Assembly: GCF_900890705.1 (NCBI RefSeq)
Contig: NZ_CAAHFH010000001.1
Location: forward strand, 2,356,001-2,420,000
Length of the DNA stretch: 64,000 bases
Direction: 5' to 3'
DNA from: Pontiella sulfatireligans
Lineage (GTDB): Bacteria; Verrucomicrobiota; Kiritimatiellia; Kiritimatiellales; Pontiellaceae
Shown: positions 51,370 to 60,128 of the stretch, one piece after another
How the letters are laid out: each line of letters starts with the position of its first letter
Position numbering within the stretch: the stretch's first letter is position 1
Translations under genes and position numbers: made by a program
Notes under the pieces: model-generated
Told to the model about the DNA's origin: nothing
Database searches by the model: none
What the model saw: only the letters and a program-made list of their open reading frames with translations

Positions 51370-53694
51370 TCACTTTTTCCCGGTCGTAAAACTCCAGACA
51401 TGACCTTGTCGTACAGCCCCCTTATCATCGGCCGCATCCACGCGCCAATAGTAGGTGGTAGATGGCTGGAGATCCGGCAGATCAACGATATTGCTTGATG
51501 CATCCCTCAAGGAACGAACCAGCTTCAATGCATTCGGTGAGGTGCCAACATAAACCCGGTGCTGCTCACTTTCGTAGGCCTCCAGGAACATCAGGTCAGC
51601 ATCAAGCGGCACGTGGGTTCCACCATCTTTGGGAACCGGCGTGCTGGAGATGGCTTCCTTCCGTCCGGGAATCCAGTAGCGCTTGGCGCCGAACTCATAG
51701 GCGCCAATGTCCGGCGCGGCCCCTTCGAATTCCAACTCTTTGAATTTGGAAACGGGGCTGGGGATTTCGCTTATCGTAACGGGTGCTCCGGCATCGACGA
51801 GCGGGCTTCCCGCCTTTGGACGAAAATCAAAATTGGTTGGATCGCGCAGGTATCTCCAGGAAGCCCCTGGTTCACGGAGATTGTGGTCGGCCTTACCTGG
51901 AAGCACCGTCGCGACAGGCATCATGCAGCCGTCGGAACGCTTCCACCATTTTTTCGGTTTTTTATCGAGATGGAACGAGCGGCTTCTGAGCGTCCCGAGA
52001 TTGTTGCGCGTGAGGCTGTTCATATTGCCATTGATTTCATGCAGAATCTTGAATCCTTGAATCGACATGGAAACCTCTTCCTTAAAAGGATCAGAATATT
52101 GATTCACGTTAAGAACACTGTTATTCAATACCAGATGGCGATCGCCCTTCAGCTCGTTCGGTTGCGTGTTCCAGGTTACGTTATTCATGTAGACGCCGTC
52201 GCCATGGATTTTACCGTCGGGGCGGTAGATACCACTGCCATGGTAGTCAAAACGGACGCCCTGCCGGTTGCAGTCGTGCGCCCAGTTATGTGAAAGCAGG
52301 GTCTTATAATGATTACGGGTTCCCACATTAATCGCCGCCCCATCGTGCTGGAGGTTGCTCATGTCAGACAAGTGATTCAGGGCAATCGTTGCCCCGGTTC
52401 CGGTTCCACGCACCCCCTCCGAGTTTCCGGCGCGCGTAATCGTATTGCGGATAAAAAAGCCGTCGTCGCCAATCATCACCGACCCCGACGCGCCGTTAGA
52501 GTTGGGCTCCCACTCAATATCGGAGAACAGGCAGTTTTCAACCCGCATGCCCTTGCTCTGAAAACTGAGCGGCGCATTGCTCCGGCGAACCCTGTTGTTG
52601 ATAAAGCGGTTGTCTTTCCCTTTGTGAAAACTCGACATCTTGTTTGCGTTGTTTCCCGGATTGAAATGCACAAACCAGTCGGTCGAACCCAACACAAATT
52701 TATGAGTGGACGGGTAATCGAATGCGCAGTCCTTCACCTCGACACCGGAGCTGTCCATCACGAAAAAACCTGCGCCATGGAACCGGATACCGGAAACTTC
52801 GATGTTCTTGCATCCTGACATATCCAACCCGAAATCGTTCACGCGCCCGCGCAACGCCATCCGATTGGGGTTCATACCATTCGGAGGCATGTAGTAGACC
52901 GTTTTAGTTTTGGCATCGACCCACCATTCATTCGGACGGTCGAGTGCCGCCAAACCGAGAATATGATAGGCGCTGAACTGATGAATATCAGACATCCCAA
53001 TCCCGGATGGATCATACGAAAAATGGTCGGATCCGGCCGCGTGCTCCGTGATCGGCCGCGCCCAGGTGAGCCAGTGGCCAATATTGAGAACGGCGATTGC
53101 GCCCGTAAAATCCTTACCGGTCTCGGCCAATGAATAGGTCTGCTTGTCGAACGTAATGGACGGATCGATCTTGTAGCGCGTGTCCCCTTCCCTGAAGCCC
53201 ATGTCTTTGGGCTTGTGGAAGCGGTCGTCGTAGGCCAATCCCAGCCGCGACTTTCCAAGCCATTCATGCTTGCGCTCGTTGTAGCCGCCATCCGTGCGCC
53301 GCATGCCTTCCATCATGCGCCAGATTTTTCCATCCTCAAACGTGGCATCCGGCCAACGCGCTACATAGACCAGTTGATCGTCGTTGAAAAGCTGCCAAAT
53401 ATCGAAACCAATTTCCTGCTTCCAGATGCCCTCTTTCCATGGCACCCAGTTTTTTGGCAGCGCACGAGAACCGTCGATGATTACCTCAGCCCCCTCGATG
53501 GCAACGATGCGCAGATCGTTTTTCCGCCTCAGTTCTATGGACGTTTCATAGCGTCCTCCGGCCAGCCGGATGGTATCGCCGGGCTTAGCCGCCTTCAGCG
53601 CTTGTTCCAGTTCCGTTCCGCCGGACTTCACGTTCCATTCCTTCGCTCCTGCGCTGGTAGCGCAGATCAGTAAAATAACAAGTAATCTATTCAT
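51370..53694 (-). CDS. Secreted parallel beta-helix enzyme with C-terminal fibronectin-like domain
   Basis: The 774-residue protein has a signal peptide (ATSAGA). The N-terminal GTELEQALKAAKPGDTIRLA, then GGRYETSIELRRKN, is the usual entry of a right-handed beta-helix. The segment LVYVARWPDATFEDGKIW, then NEWWVDAKTKTVYYMPP, marks a polysaccharide-degrading beta-helix group of the lyase/hydrolase type. The helix part runs to about 610, followed by SPLVDAGAP and DIGAYEFGAKRYWIPGRK, then a single fibronectin-III-like domain ending YYWRVDAADDKG, VWSFTTG. ATG 53694 overlaps the upstream stop by 8 bp. The exact substrate is unknown. The paralogue upstream shares all its landmarks. Confidence 0.8.
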   Translation of the reverse strand: MNRLLVILLICATSAGAKEWNVKSGGTELEQALKAAKPGDTIRLAGGRYETSIELRRKNDLRIVAIEGAEVIIDGSRALPKNWVPWKEGIWKQEIGFDIWQLFNDDQLVYVARWPDATFEDGKIWRMMEGMRRTDGGYNERKHEWLGKSRLGLAYDDRFHKPKDMGFREGDTRYKIDPSITFDKQTYSLAETGKDFTGAIAVLNIGHWLTWARPITEHAAGSDHFSYDPSGIGMSDIHQFSAYHILGLAALDRPNEWWVDAKTKTVYYMPPNGMNPNRMALRGRVNDFGLDMSGCKNIEVSGIRFHGAGFFVMDSSGVEVKDCAFDYPSTHKFVLGSTDWFVHFNPGNNANKMSSFHKGKDNRFINNRVRRSNAPLSFQSKGMRVENCLFSDIEWEPNSNGASGSVMIGDDGFFIRNTITRAGNSEGVRGTGTGATIALNHLSDMSNLQHDGAAINVGTRNHYKTLLSHNWAHDCNRQGVRFDYHGSGIYRPDGKIHGDGVYMNNVTWNTQPNELKGDRHLVLNNSVLNVNQYSDPFKEEVSMSIQGFKILHEINGNMNSLTRNNLGTLRSRSFHLDKKPKKWWKRSDGCMMPVATVLPGKADHNLREPGASWRYLRDPTNFDFRPKAGSPLVDAGAPVTISEIPSPVSKFKELEFEGAAPDIGAYEFGAKRYWIPGRKEAISSTPVPKDGGTHVPLDADLMFLEAYESEQHRVYVGTSPNALKLVRSLRDASSNIVDLPDLQPSTTYYWRVDAADDKGAVRQGHVWSFTTGKK

Positions 53695-56600
53695 TTTCAG
53701 TAATCTCAAGGTGGATAAATTTTTGAGGAGCATCTTCCGTAGACACCCGATTTGTGACGGTCTCGATTCCAGATATTGGAAGTGATACTCCCGTTAAAAT
53801 AACTCCGTTGGTATTCCAGACATTGGAAACCAGATTGGTCGAGACTTCAACCGAGTAGTCGAGCCCGCGCTCTACAAAATCTTCGCGCCGACGATAGACA
53901 TATTCCATCCAGTTGGCACCGTCATCATTCACCATTCCAGACCTTGGAAAAATCGTAGAGGCATCGTTGTTCGTCGGGTTTCCGCCGAGGGCATATTCAA
54001 GCAGGTTATCCATTCCGTCGGGTTCGATATCGGCTGAATACGCCGCCAGACCTGCGGACAGGCCGTATTGAGCAATCCAATAGTTGAACGTATGAGTCGA
54101 TTCTTCCGTTCCATGAATGAAAAACACAAAGTCGTTACCGGTCGGGCTGGGCGTTAAGTTGGCATTCGGAAATACGGGAGGATTCGACTTGGAAACCTGC
54201 CCGCCGCCGGCATACGTGCCCGTGCCCACGTCCCGCCGGAACGCAAAGTTATTGGCATCGTGTTCTTCGCCAAAATAGGTATGGAAGCTGTAGAGTCCCG
54301 GCTCCAGACCGGTGATAGGAACGCCAAAATGGAAGGTGAGATAGTCGTCGCCGTTAGCCCAGTCCTGTCCCGTCATGACGAAAGAATAGGTGTCGCCGAT
54401 CTGGAGATCGGTTTTCCCATTTCCGTCCGTATCCTTCATGAGTGCAACAAGGAAGGTATGGTTGCTCGCGTCGCCACTAAAATAAATGGCGTTCGCTGTG
54501 CGCAGGGTAATCCCCTCGAAGCTTACACTCGTGTCCGTCGTAATCGTAAACGCCTGACCGGCCGCGCGGTCAAAGTCGTTAGTAGACACTTGGCGGCGAG
54601 GGCCCATCGCGCCCGTAGCCGGCACATTATACGATTCGATCACATCATTGGTCGGTGACGAGCTGGCAACGGAAATGGAGGGTAGGGATCCTGTCGTGAA
54701 CGACCAGACTTCGCCCGTCACGACCGATGTGTCGGTATGCACCGTATCGACCCGCCAGTAATAGGTGGTATTTTCATTGAGCGTGGCCAGCTCCACTACA
54801 TTGGTGGGTTCGTTCAGATTGGCAATCAACGGCAGCGCGACCGGATTGGTGCTGAAATAAATATTCGCGCCGATGCCGTCCAGGCCGATCAGATAGGAAA
54901 GATCGCTATCAAACGGCTGCCCAGTCGCGCCATCGGACGGAACCGGCATTGAGGCCTGATCGGGGGGCAAAGCGCCGGTCGTGAACGACCAGACTTCGCC
55001 GGTCACCACCGAGCTGTCGCCCAGCACCGTATCGACCCGCCAATAGTAGGCGCTGTTTTCATCAAGCGTCGCCAGCTCAACGATATTCGTCGGATTGGCC
55101 TGACTGGTGATCGGCGAAAGACCGGCGGGGTTGGTTCCCATCAGGATATTGGCGGAAATGCCTTTGTAGCCGATGAGGTAAATCAGGTCGCGATCCAGCG
55201 GATCGGTGGTTGCACCGTTGGCGGGAATCGGCATGGAAGCCTGCGCCGTCTTGCGACCGGGAATCCAATACGCGGCCGAACCGTATTCGTAGGCGCCGAT
55301 GTCGGGCGCATTTCCAACCGTTAGAATATCGGCCTTTGTTCCATCGTTGGGAACGGGAATGCTGTAGGTGGCCAGCCCGGGAATCTCGCTGAGCAGCAGA
55401 TCCGACCCGGCATCCACCAGCGGGCTGAATGACGAGGCAGGACGGAAGTCGAAGCTTTGCCAGTCGCGCAGCAGATCAAACTCGTTGCCCAGTTCCGTAT
55501 GGTTGTCACGCAACAACACCCCGTGCTGGAACATTTTCTGGGTCAGGTTATTGATCGCTACGGAATCGTCGTTGGTGCTTCCGGGCGCATCGGAGAAATA
55601 AACCGAAGCATTGAGCGAGCCGACATTGTTGAACAGCACGTTGTCATCGTTCTTGATTTGCCATTGCGGGCAGTTCCAAGTGACGTTGTGATGGAAGCAT
55701 CCGCCGTGTTCTTCGCTTCCACTAAGATCATTGTACCAATCCCAGCGGATAGCCGCGCGCTTGCTGTCGTGCACCCAGTTGTGGTGCACATGGTTGCGGC
55801 GCGAATGGAGACTGACGTTGATGGCGGCACCGTCCACCTGCAATAAGCTCATTTGCGACAGCTGGTTGTAGGCCACCTCCGAGTCATGGAGCTGGCTCAA
55901 CGGACGAACGCCTTCCGAGTTGCCGCAGCGATAGACCCGGTTGCGCAAAAACTGCATGCGCTCGCCGAGGTTGACCGAACCGGACCCGCCGGTCGAAACC
56001 ACATCCCATTCGACATCATGGAACAGGTTATTTTCCACGCGCATGTCGGAACCGCTCAAAACGATGTGGGTGTTTGAATATTCAAACACGCTGTTTTCCA
56101 GCACACAGTTTGTGCCATCAATCACAAAGCAGACATTGTTAACCGCCGGATCCAGGTAATTCTTGGGATCGGTGGTGTCCAGTACCTCCAGCATGAACTT
56201 GTATTCGTTGGGATACTTAAAATGGCAGGAGTCGATCACCACTCCATCGCAGCTGGATTTTACGGCCGCGCTTCCGGAGAAAAAATTAATTCCCTGCAAC
56301 TGGACATTCGAAACGTTGTCGAACGTGATAGCATAGTCGAGCACGCGGCCGGACAGCGAGCCGGCAAACGTGGATGGATCGACAGCTCCGGGCGCACGGT
56401 AATAGATGGATTGTGTGGCGTCGTCGAACCACCATTCGTTGTCGCGATCAATGCACCCCAGCCCGAGAACATACCCCGCCAGATCGGACTTCGTAGCGAA
56501 GGTGTCCTCCAGACCGATCGTGCCGGTTTCCCAGTCGATACTGAGCATATCCTTTGCCGCCGTTAGCCAGTGGTGGTAATTCAAAACGGCTACACCTTCC

Positions 56601-57604
56601 AGAAAATCGGCGCGTCCCGACGCGGGAAAGTTGGTCAATGAATCGAAGGTTGCCGTGCCGTTGCCATTCGATGTGCCGTAGCTCCAGACGTCCATCGAAT
56701 CATCCCGGCTCCAGATCGAACCATCCTCGAAACTCGCATCCGGCCAGCGGCCGACATCGACCATTTTATCGTCTAAGAACAACTGCCAGACATCCTGTGT
56801 GACGGAGCGTTGGAAGATGCCGTCGCGATAGTGCGTCCAGCCGTTGGTTGCGATGGAATCGATGTCCACGCTGCCATCCAGCGTTACGGTTTCATTGTTG
56901 TAGTTCCTGATGATGATGGGCGGCAGCGTTCCTTCGAAATCATCCGTCGCCGCACCGACCGCGATATCGTCGACGAAGAAATAGTCAGCCGCGCCGCTGG
57001 CAGAAAGTCTGAATTGAACCTGTGTTACTGTGCCATAAGCTGCCAATGAAATATTGGTGGACTGCAGGTTGTCGGGGTTACCGCCGGAATTACCCTCATT
57101 GGCCAAATTATCAACCGACCAGACCGGGTGCCAAGTGCCGTCATAAACCTCGGCATAGGCGATTTCCGAACTGTTGTCCAGGCTATCAACATCCCACTTG
57201 AACGAAAGCGTCCCGCCGGAAACAGCGGAATCCAAGGTGCGGGTGATCGATCCATCCTTCACCATCTTTGCAACGGTGTTGCCGGCCGATTCGGCCGAAG
57301 AGGTATCGGCACCCAATGTCCAGTCTTCACTCCAGCCGGTTCCGCCCGACCACGTCGTCCCCACACCGCTCAGTCCACTAACCGAAACCGCTTCGTGGTA
57401 GCGTCCGCCGCGAATCGTCAGCGTATCGCCTGCCGCCAGTTGGTCAGCGCCATGCTGGATGGTTGCGAAAGGTGCGCCATGGGTCCCGGCGGCGGCATTG
57501 CTGCCATCCGTCGCCACAAAATAGTCGGCCGCCTGCACCGAGACTGCAGCAGCCATCGAAACCACCAGTACTTTGCCGGGAAATCTCTTTATCGTCATTT
57601 CCAT
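53687..57604 (-). CDS. Large secreted beta-helix protein with fibronectin-like and R2 domains
   Basis: The 1,305-residue protein has a signal peptide (ending VQAA). An N-terminal beta-helix entry (DGSNAAAGTHGAPFATIQ; AAGDTLTIRGG) is split by a beta-sandwich insert at about 80-225 (SGGTGWSEDWTLG to FFVDDIAVG). The helix continues with WQLFLDDKMVDVGRWPDASF and NEWWFDDATQSIYYRAPG, to DIGAYEYGSAAYWIPGRK. Two fibronectin-like repeats follow (YYWRVDTVLGDSS; YYWRVDTVHTDTS). Then comes one R2 domain (about 985-1165), which also forms the neighbour at 57,747. The end has the PVC-style motif DGMDNLLEYALGGNP. It is paralogous to 51,370-53,694 with which it overlaps. The start is ATG 57604 or 57598. Confidence 0.8.
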   Translation of the reverse strand: MEMTIKRFPGKVLVVSMAAAVSVQAADYFVATDGSNAAAGTHGAPFATIQHGADQLAAGDTLTIRGGRYHEAVSVSGLSGVGTTWSGGTGWSEDWTLGADTSSAESAGNTVAKMVKDGSITRTLDSAVSGGTLSFKWDVDSLDNSSEIAYAEVYDGTWHPVWSVDNLANEGNSGGNPDNLQSTNISLAAYGTVTQVQFRLSASGAADYFFVDDIAVGAATDDFEGTLPPIIIRNYNNETVTLDGSVDIDSIATNGWTHYRDGIFQRSVTQDVWQLFLDDKMVDVGRWPDASFEDGSIWSRDDSMDVWSYGTSNGNGTATFDSLTNFPASGRADFLEGVAVLNYHHWLTAAKDMLSIDWETGTIGLEDTFATKSDLAGYVLGLGCIDRDNEWWFDDATQSIYYRAPGAVDPSTFAGSLSGRVLDYAITFDNVSNVQLQGINFFSGSAAVKSSCDGVVIDSCHFKYPNEYKFMLEVLDTTDPKNYLDPAVNNVCFVIDGTNCVLENSVFEYSNTHIVLSGSDMRVENNLFHDVEWDVVSTGGSGSVNLGERMQFLRNRVYRCGNSEGVRPLSQLHDSEVAYNQLSQMSLLQVDGAAINVSLHSRRNHVHHNWVHDSKRAAIRWDWYNDLSGSEEHGGCFHHNVTWNCPQWQIKNDDNVLFNNVGSLNASVYFSDAPGSTNDDSVAINNLTQKMFQHGVLLRDNHTELGNEFDLLRDWQSFDFRPASSFSPLVDAGSDLLLSEIPGLATYSIPVPNDGTKADILTVGNAPDIGAYEYGSAAYWIPGRKTAQASMPIPANGATTDPLDRDLIYLIGYKGISANILMGTNPAGLSPITSQANPTNIVELATLDENSAYYWRVDTVLGDSSVVTGEVWSFTTGALPPDQASMPVPSDGATGQPFDSDLSYLIGLDGIGANIYFSTNPVALPLIANLNEPTNVVELATLNENTTYYWRVDTVHTDTSVVTGEVWSFTTGSLPSISVASSSPTNDVIESYNVPATGAMGPRRQVSTNDFDRAAGQAFTITTDTSVSFEGITLRTANAIYFSGDASNHTFLVALMKDTDGNGKTDLQIGDTYSFVMTGQDWANGDDYLTFHFGVPITGLEPGLYSFHTYFGEEHDANNFAFRRDVGTGTYAGGGQVSKSNPPVFPNANLTPSPTGNDFVFFIHGTEESTHTFNYWIAQYGLSAGLAAYSADIEPDGMDNLLEYALGGNPTNNDASTIFPRSGMVNDDGANWMEYVYRRREDFVERGLDYSVEVSTNLVSNVWNTNGVILTGVSLPISGIETVTNRVSTEDAPQKFIHLEITENE

Positions 57605-57686
57605 AATCCCAACCTACAGCTCATCGCTCGCAAACTCACTTAAGACACTAGAGCAATTCTCGTTTGTGAAGAGTTTAATTCCTATT
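57605..57686. other. Short spacer before the beta-helix gene
   Basis: AT-rich leader; no gene is seen. Confidence 0.4.
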
Positions 57687-57719
57687 CAAAAAGACCCGCC
57701 CAGCGGAACCGGACGGGCC
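57687..57719 (-). terminator. Intrinsic terminator of the R2-repeat gene
   Basis: On the minus strand GGCCCGTCCGG and GCTGGGCGGGTC form a GC-rich stem followed by TTTTTG, 28 bp after the stop at 57,747. Confidence 0.75.
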
Positions 57720-57746
57720 TGTTATTCGCAAAGAATCACCCCTTGA

Positions 57747-59999
57747 CTAGTTCTTTTCCACTTTCAGGCGGACGAACTCTTTCGCGCCGGTTGCGTCCGT
57801 ACGGTTAGTGACCGACTTGTAGTCGCCTGAAACCGCCGATTCGGCGACCGGGTCAATTCCATTGGTGGCCCAGGATGCGGACGAAAGATTGGCATTCTGA
57901 TCCAGCTCAACGGCATAGCTCAGGGAGGAGTCACCCACGCGCTCTGTATGGACGTGGATAAACCAACTTCCGTCCGTGCTGGTGCCCGGCTTAACCGAAC
58001 CAGCATCGTTGATCATCGGATCGCCGTTGAGAGCATATTCCATCAGGTTATTGAGGCCGTCGCCTTCCGGGTCGGATTCCTGATCAGTGTCGGTGAATCC
58101 AGGATAGCCGCCCGCCCAGTCAGCGTAAGGGTCGGCTGAAACCTCAACTATTCCCTGAATGAAGAACGTGAGGTCGGATGCGGCATTCAGGTTACCAATC
58201 TCCAATGACGGGAACCCGTTGACGGCTCCGTTGTACGCCTGAGCAGAATATTCAGCCCCATCGACATAGTTGTTGTTGGCTTTAGAGCGCTCCAAACCAA
58301 AGTTATTGCGGTCTGGATCCACTTCCCCCCAGTAGTACTCAATCTGGTAGGTTCCCCCCGTGACACCCGAGATGCCCTCACCCAAATGGAAGGTAAAATA
58401 TTCACCCTGATTGAAGTACTCGGACGTGAAGTCATACTCGAAGGTTCCCAGCGGGGCATCGCCTTTCCCATTACCATCCGTATCGGCAGAAACAGCCACT
58501 AGGAAGGTGTGGGTATTGGCGTCGCGGAAGTCTCCATTCCACTCCGGATGCTGGCGCACCGTAATAGCAGTCAGCGTGACCTCTCCAGCGTGATCCAAGG
58601 TGAAGGTTTGCCCGATTACACGATTGTTTGCATTCGTGAGCGTTGGCTCCTCAAGACGAGTCGGGCCCCAGCCGGCAAGATCCGACGAGACTTCAAAGGA
58701 TTCGAGAATATCCGTATTCGGCTTATTCGTGGACGCCGTATGCACGACCGGCATAGAGGCCTCATCCGACCCATGGATATAGAAGGTCATATCGGCGGTT
58801 CCGTTCGGCGACATATTTGCATTCGGAAAGACTGTGGCAGGGCTCTTGCTGATCTGTCCGCCACCCGCGTAATGATCAACATCTTTACTGCGCTCAAATG
58901 CCTTGTCGTTCAGATCATTCTCTTCGCCCCACCACAGTTCAAAGCTGTAGGTGCCCGCAACAAGATTTGACATCGGCGAATCGAGATTGAACGTAATATA
59001 TCGCTCATCCGCAGCCACATTCTGTCCGCTCATATCGTAGGCGAAGGTTTCAATATACTTATCGGTTGCGCTGTCATTACTGGTCTCTTTCATGAAAGCG
59101 ATCAGGAAGGTATGGGTGCCGCCATCGCCGGAAAAGTTGATTGCATTCTTCCCAAACAACGTCAGTGCATCGATGCTGAAAATTTCATTCGTCACGGTGA
59201 AGGTCTGCCCCAGCGTGCGGTTGGGAACTGTTTGCGTAACCTTGCGCCGCGGCGACATGCTGCTCAGATTGGCGGTTGCATCATACGACTCCAGCACATC
59301 GGCGGTCGGTGCGGTTGCCGACACCTCAATCTGAGTCACTGGCGGGGTGTAAGGCGTCGCCGTGCCTTGAAGGAAGAAGGTCATATCCGAGGTGCCGCTA
59401 AGTGACACATTGTCTTTCGGCATGACAATCGCAGCATTGGTATCACTTCCGCTGAACAGCGCACCGCCCGCATAGGAGTCGCCTCCCTGGTCGCGCTCAA
59501 AACCCAGCTTATTGTCATCATCGAATTCGCTGTAATACATCTGGAACTCATATTCAACGCCCGCGTTCAAAGCAACACCCCCGAGGTCAAACGTCATATA
59601 ATCGCCCTTCACAATCGAGTTCGTACTGAAATCATAGGTGTAGCTTCCAGCCGTCACATTATTGGCCACAATGTACAATTCAAAGGTGTTGGTGCCTCCA
59701 TCGTTGAAATTTATAGTACTATACGAGCGGAAGGTAATGGAATCAGCCTGCACGTTGTTGGTCGGAGCAATCGTCACGCTCTGCCCGGCATAACGGTTTT
59801 GCGTGCCCGACAGCTCGATACGGTTCGGCCCCATGCCGGCCAGTGTCGCGGTGGTGTTCGTGTAGTCCAGCGTGTTGAACGACTCCACCACGTTGACGGT
59901 CGGCGCATTGGTTGAAATGGTGAATACATCCGCCTGTACGGCAGCTGCGGCAAAAAACATCGCCGCGATCATACTTGTTGCTATCTTCAACTTTTTCAT
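57747..59999 (-). CDS. Secreted protein with three tandem R2 domains
   Basis: The 750-residue protein has a signal peptide (AAAAVQA). Three tandem domains of about 180 residues follow, each with the order: S-x-NAPTVNVVESF, GPNRIEL, GQSVTI, NTFELYIVAN, YDFSTN, YMTFDLGG, YEFQMYYSE, FERDQGGDSYAGG and SDMTFFLQG. The second reads PTADVLESYDA and DMTFYIHG, the third NTDILESFEV and DLTFFIQG. The same domain is in the C-terminal third of the protein at 53,687-57,604. The C-terminus carries DPEGDGLNNLMEYALNGDP. I do not recognise the domain; it looks like an all-beta adhesion or binding module. ATG 59999 follows GAGGAGCCAG and is preferred over longer starts because the signal peptide begins here. Confidence 0.78.
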   Translation of the reverse strand: MKKLKIATSMIAAMFFAAAAVQADVFTISTNAPTVNVVESFNTLDYTNTTATLAGMGPNRIELSGTQNRYAGQSVTIAPTNNVQADSITFRSYSTINFNDGGTNTFELYIVANNVTAGSYTYDFSTNSIVKGDYMTFDLGGVALNAGVEYEFQMYYSEFDDDNKLGFERDQGGDSYAGGALFSGSDTNAAIVMPKDNVSLSGTSDMTFFLQGTATPYTPPVTQIEVSATAPTADVLESYDATANLSSMSPRRKVTQTVPNRTLGQTFTVTNEIFSIDALTLFGKNAINFSGDGGTHTFLIAFMKETSNDSATDKYIETFAYDMSGQNVAADERYITFNLDSPMSNLVAGTYSFELWWGEENDLNDKAFERSKDVDHYAGGGQISKSPATVFPNANMSPNGTADMTFYIHGSDEASMPVVHTASTNKPNTDILESFEVSSDLAGWGPTRLEEPTLTNANNRVIGQTFTLDHAGEVTLTAITVRQHPEWNGDFRDANTHTFLVAVSADTDGNGKGDAPLGTFEYDFTSEYFNQGEYFTFHLGEGISGVTGGTYQIEYYWGEVDPDRNNFGLERSKANNNYVDGAEYSAQAYNGAVNGFPSLEIGNLNAASDLTFFIQGIVEVSADPYADWAGGYPGFTDTDQESDPEGDGLNNLMEYALNGDPMINDAGSVKPGTSTDGSWFIHVHTERVGDSSLSYAVELDQNANLSSASWATNGIDPVAESAVSGDYKSVTNRTDATGAKEFVRLKVEKN

Positions 60000-60128
60000 C
60001 TGGCTCCTCATGCTGTTTTTCATCCGTTCTATGACGGCACTCATCTTTGGGTTGAATCCATCGGAATCAACCACTCCCTATGCCTAGAACTCCGCGATTC
60101 CTCCATTTTCTCATTATTGTTGAGAAAA

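Noticed and set aside
53687..53694. Programmed frameshift joining the two beta-helix genes
   Set aside because: Each gene has its own signal peptide and start codon. The 8-bp overlap is ordinary translational coupling.
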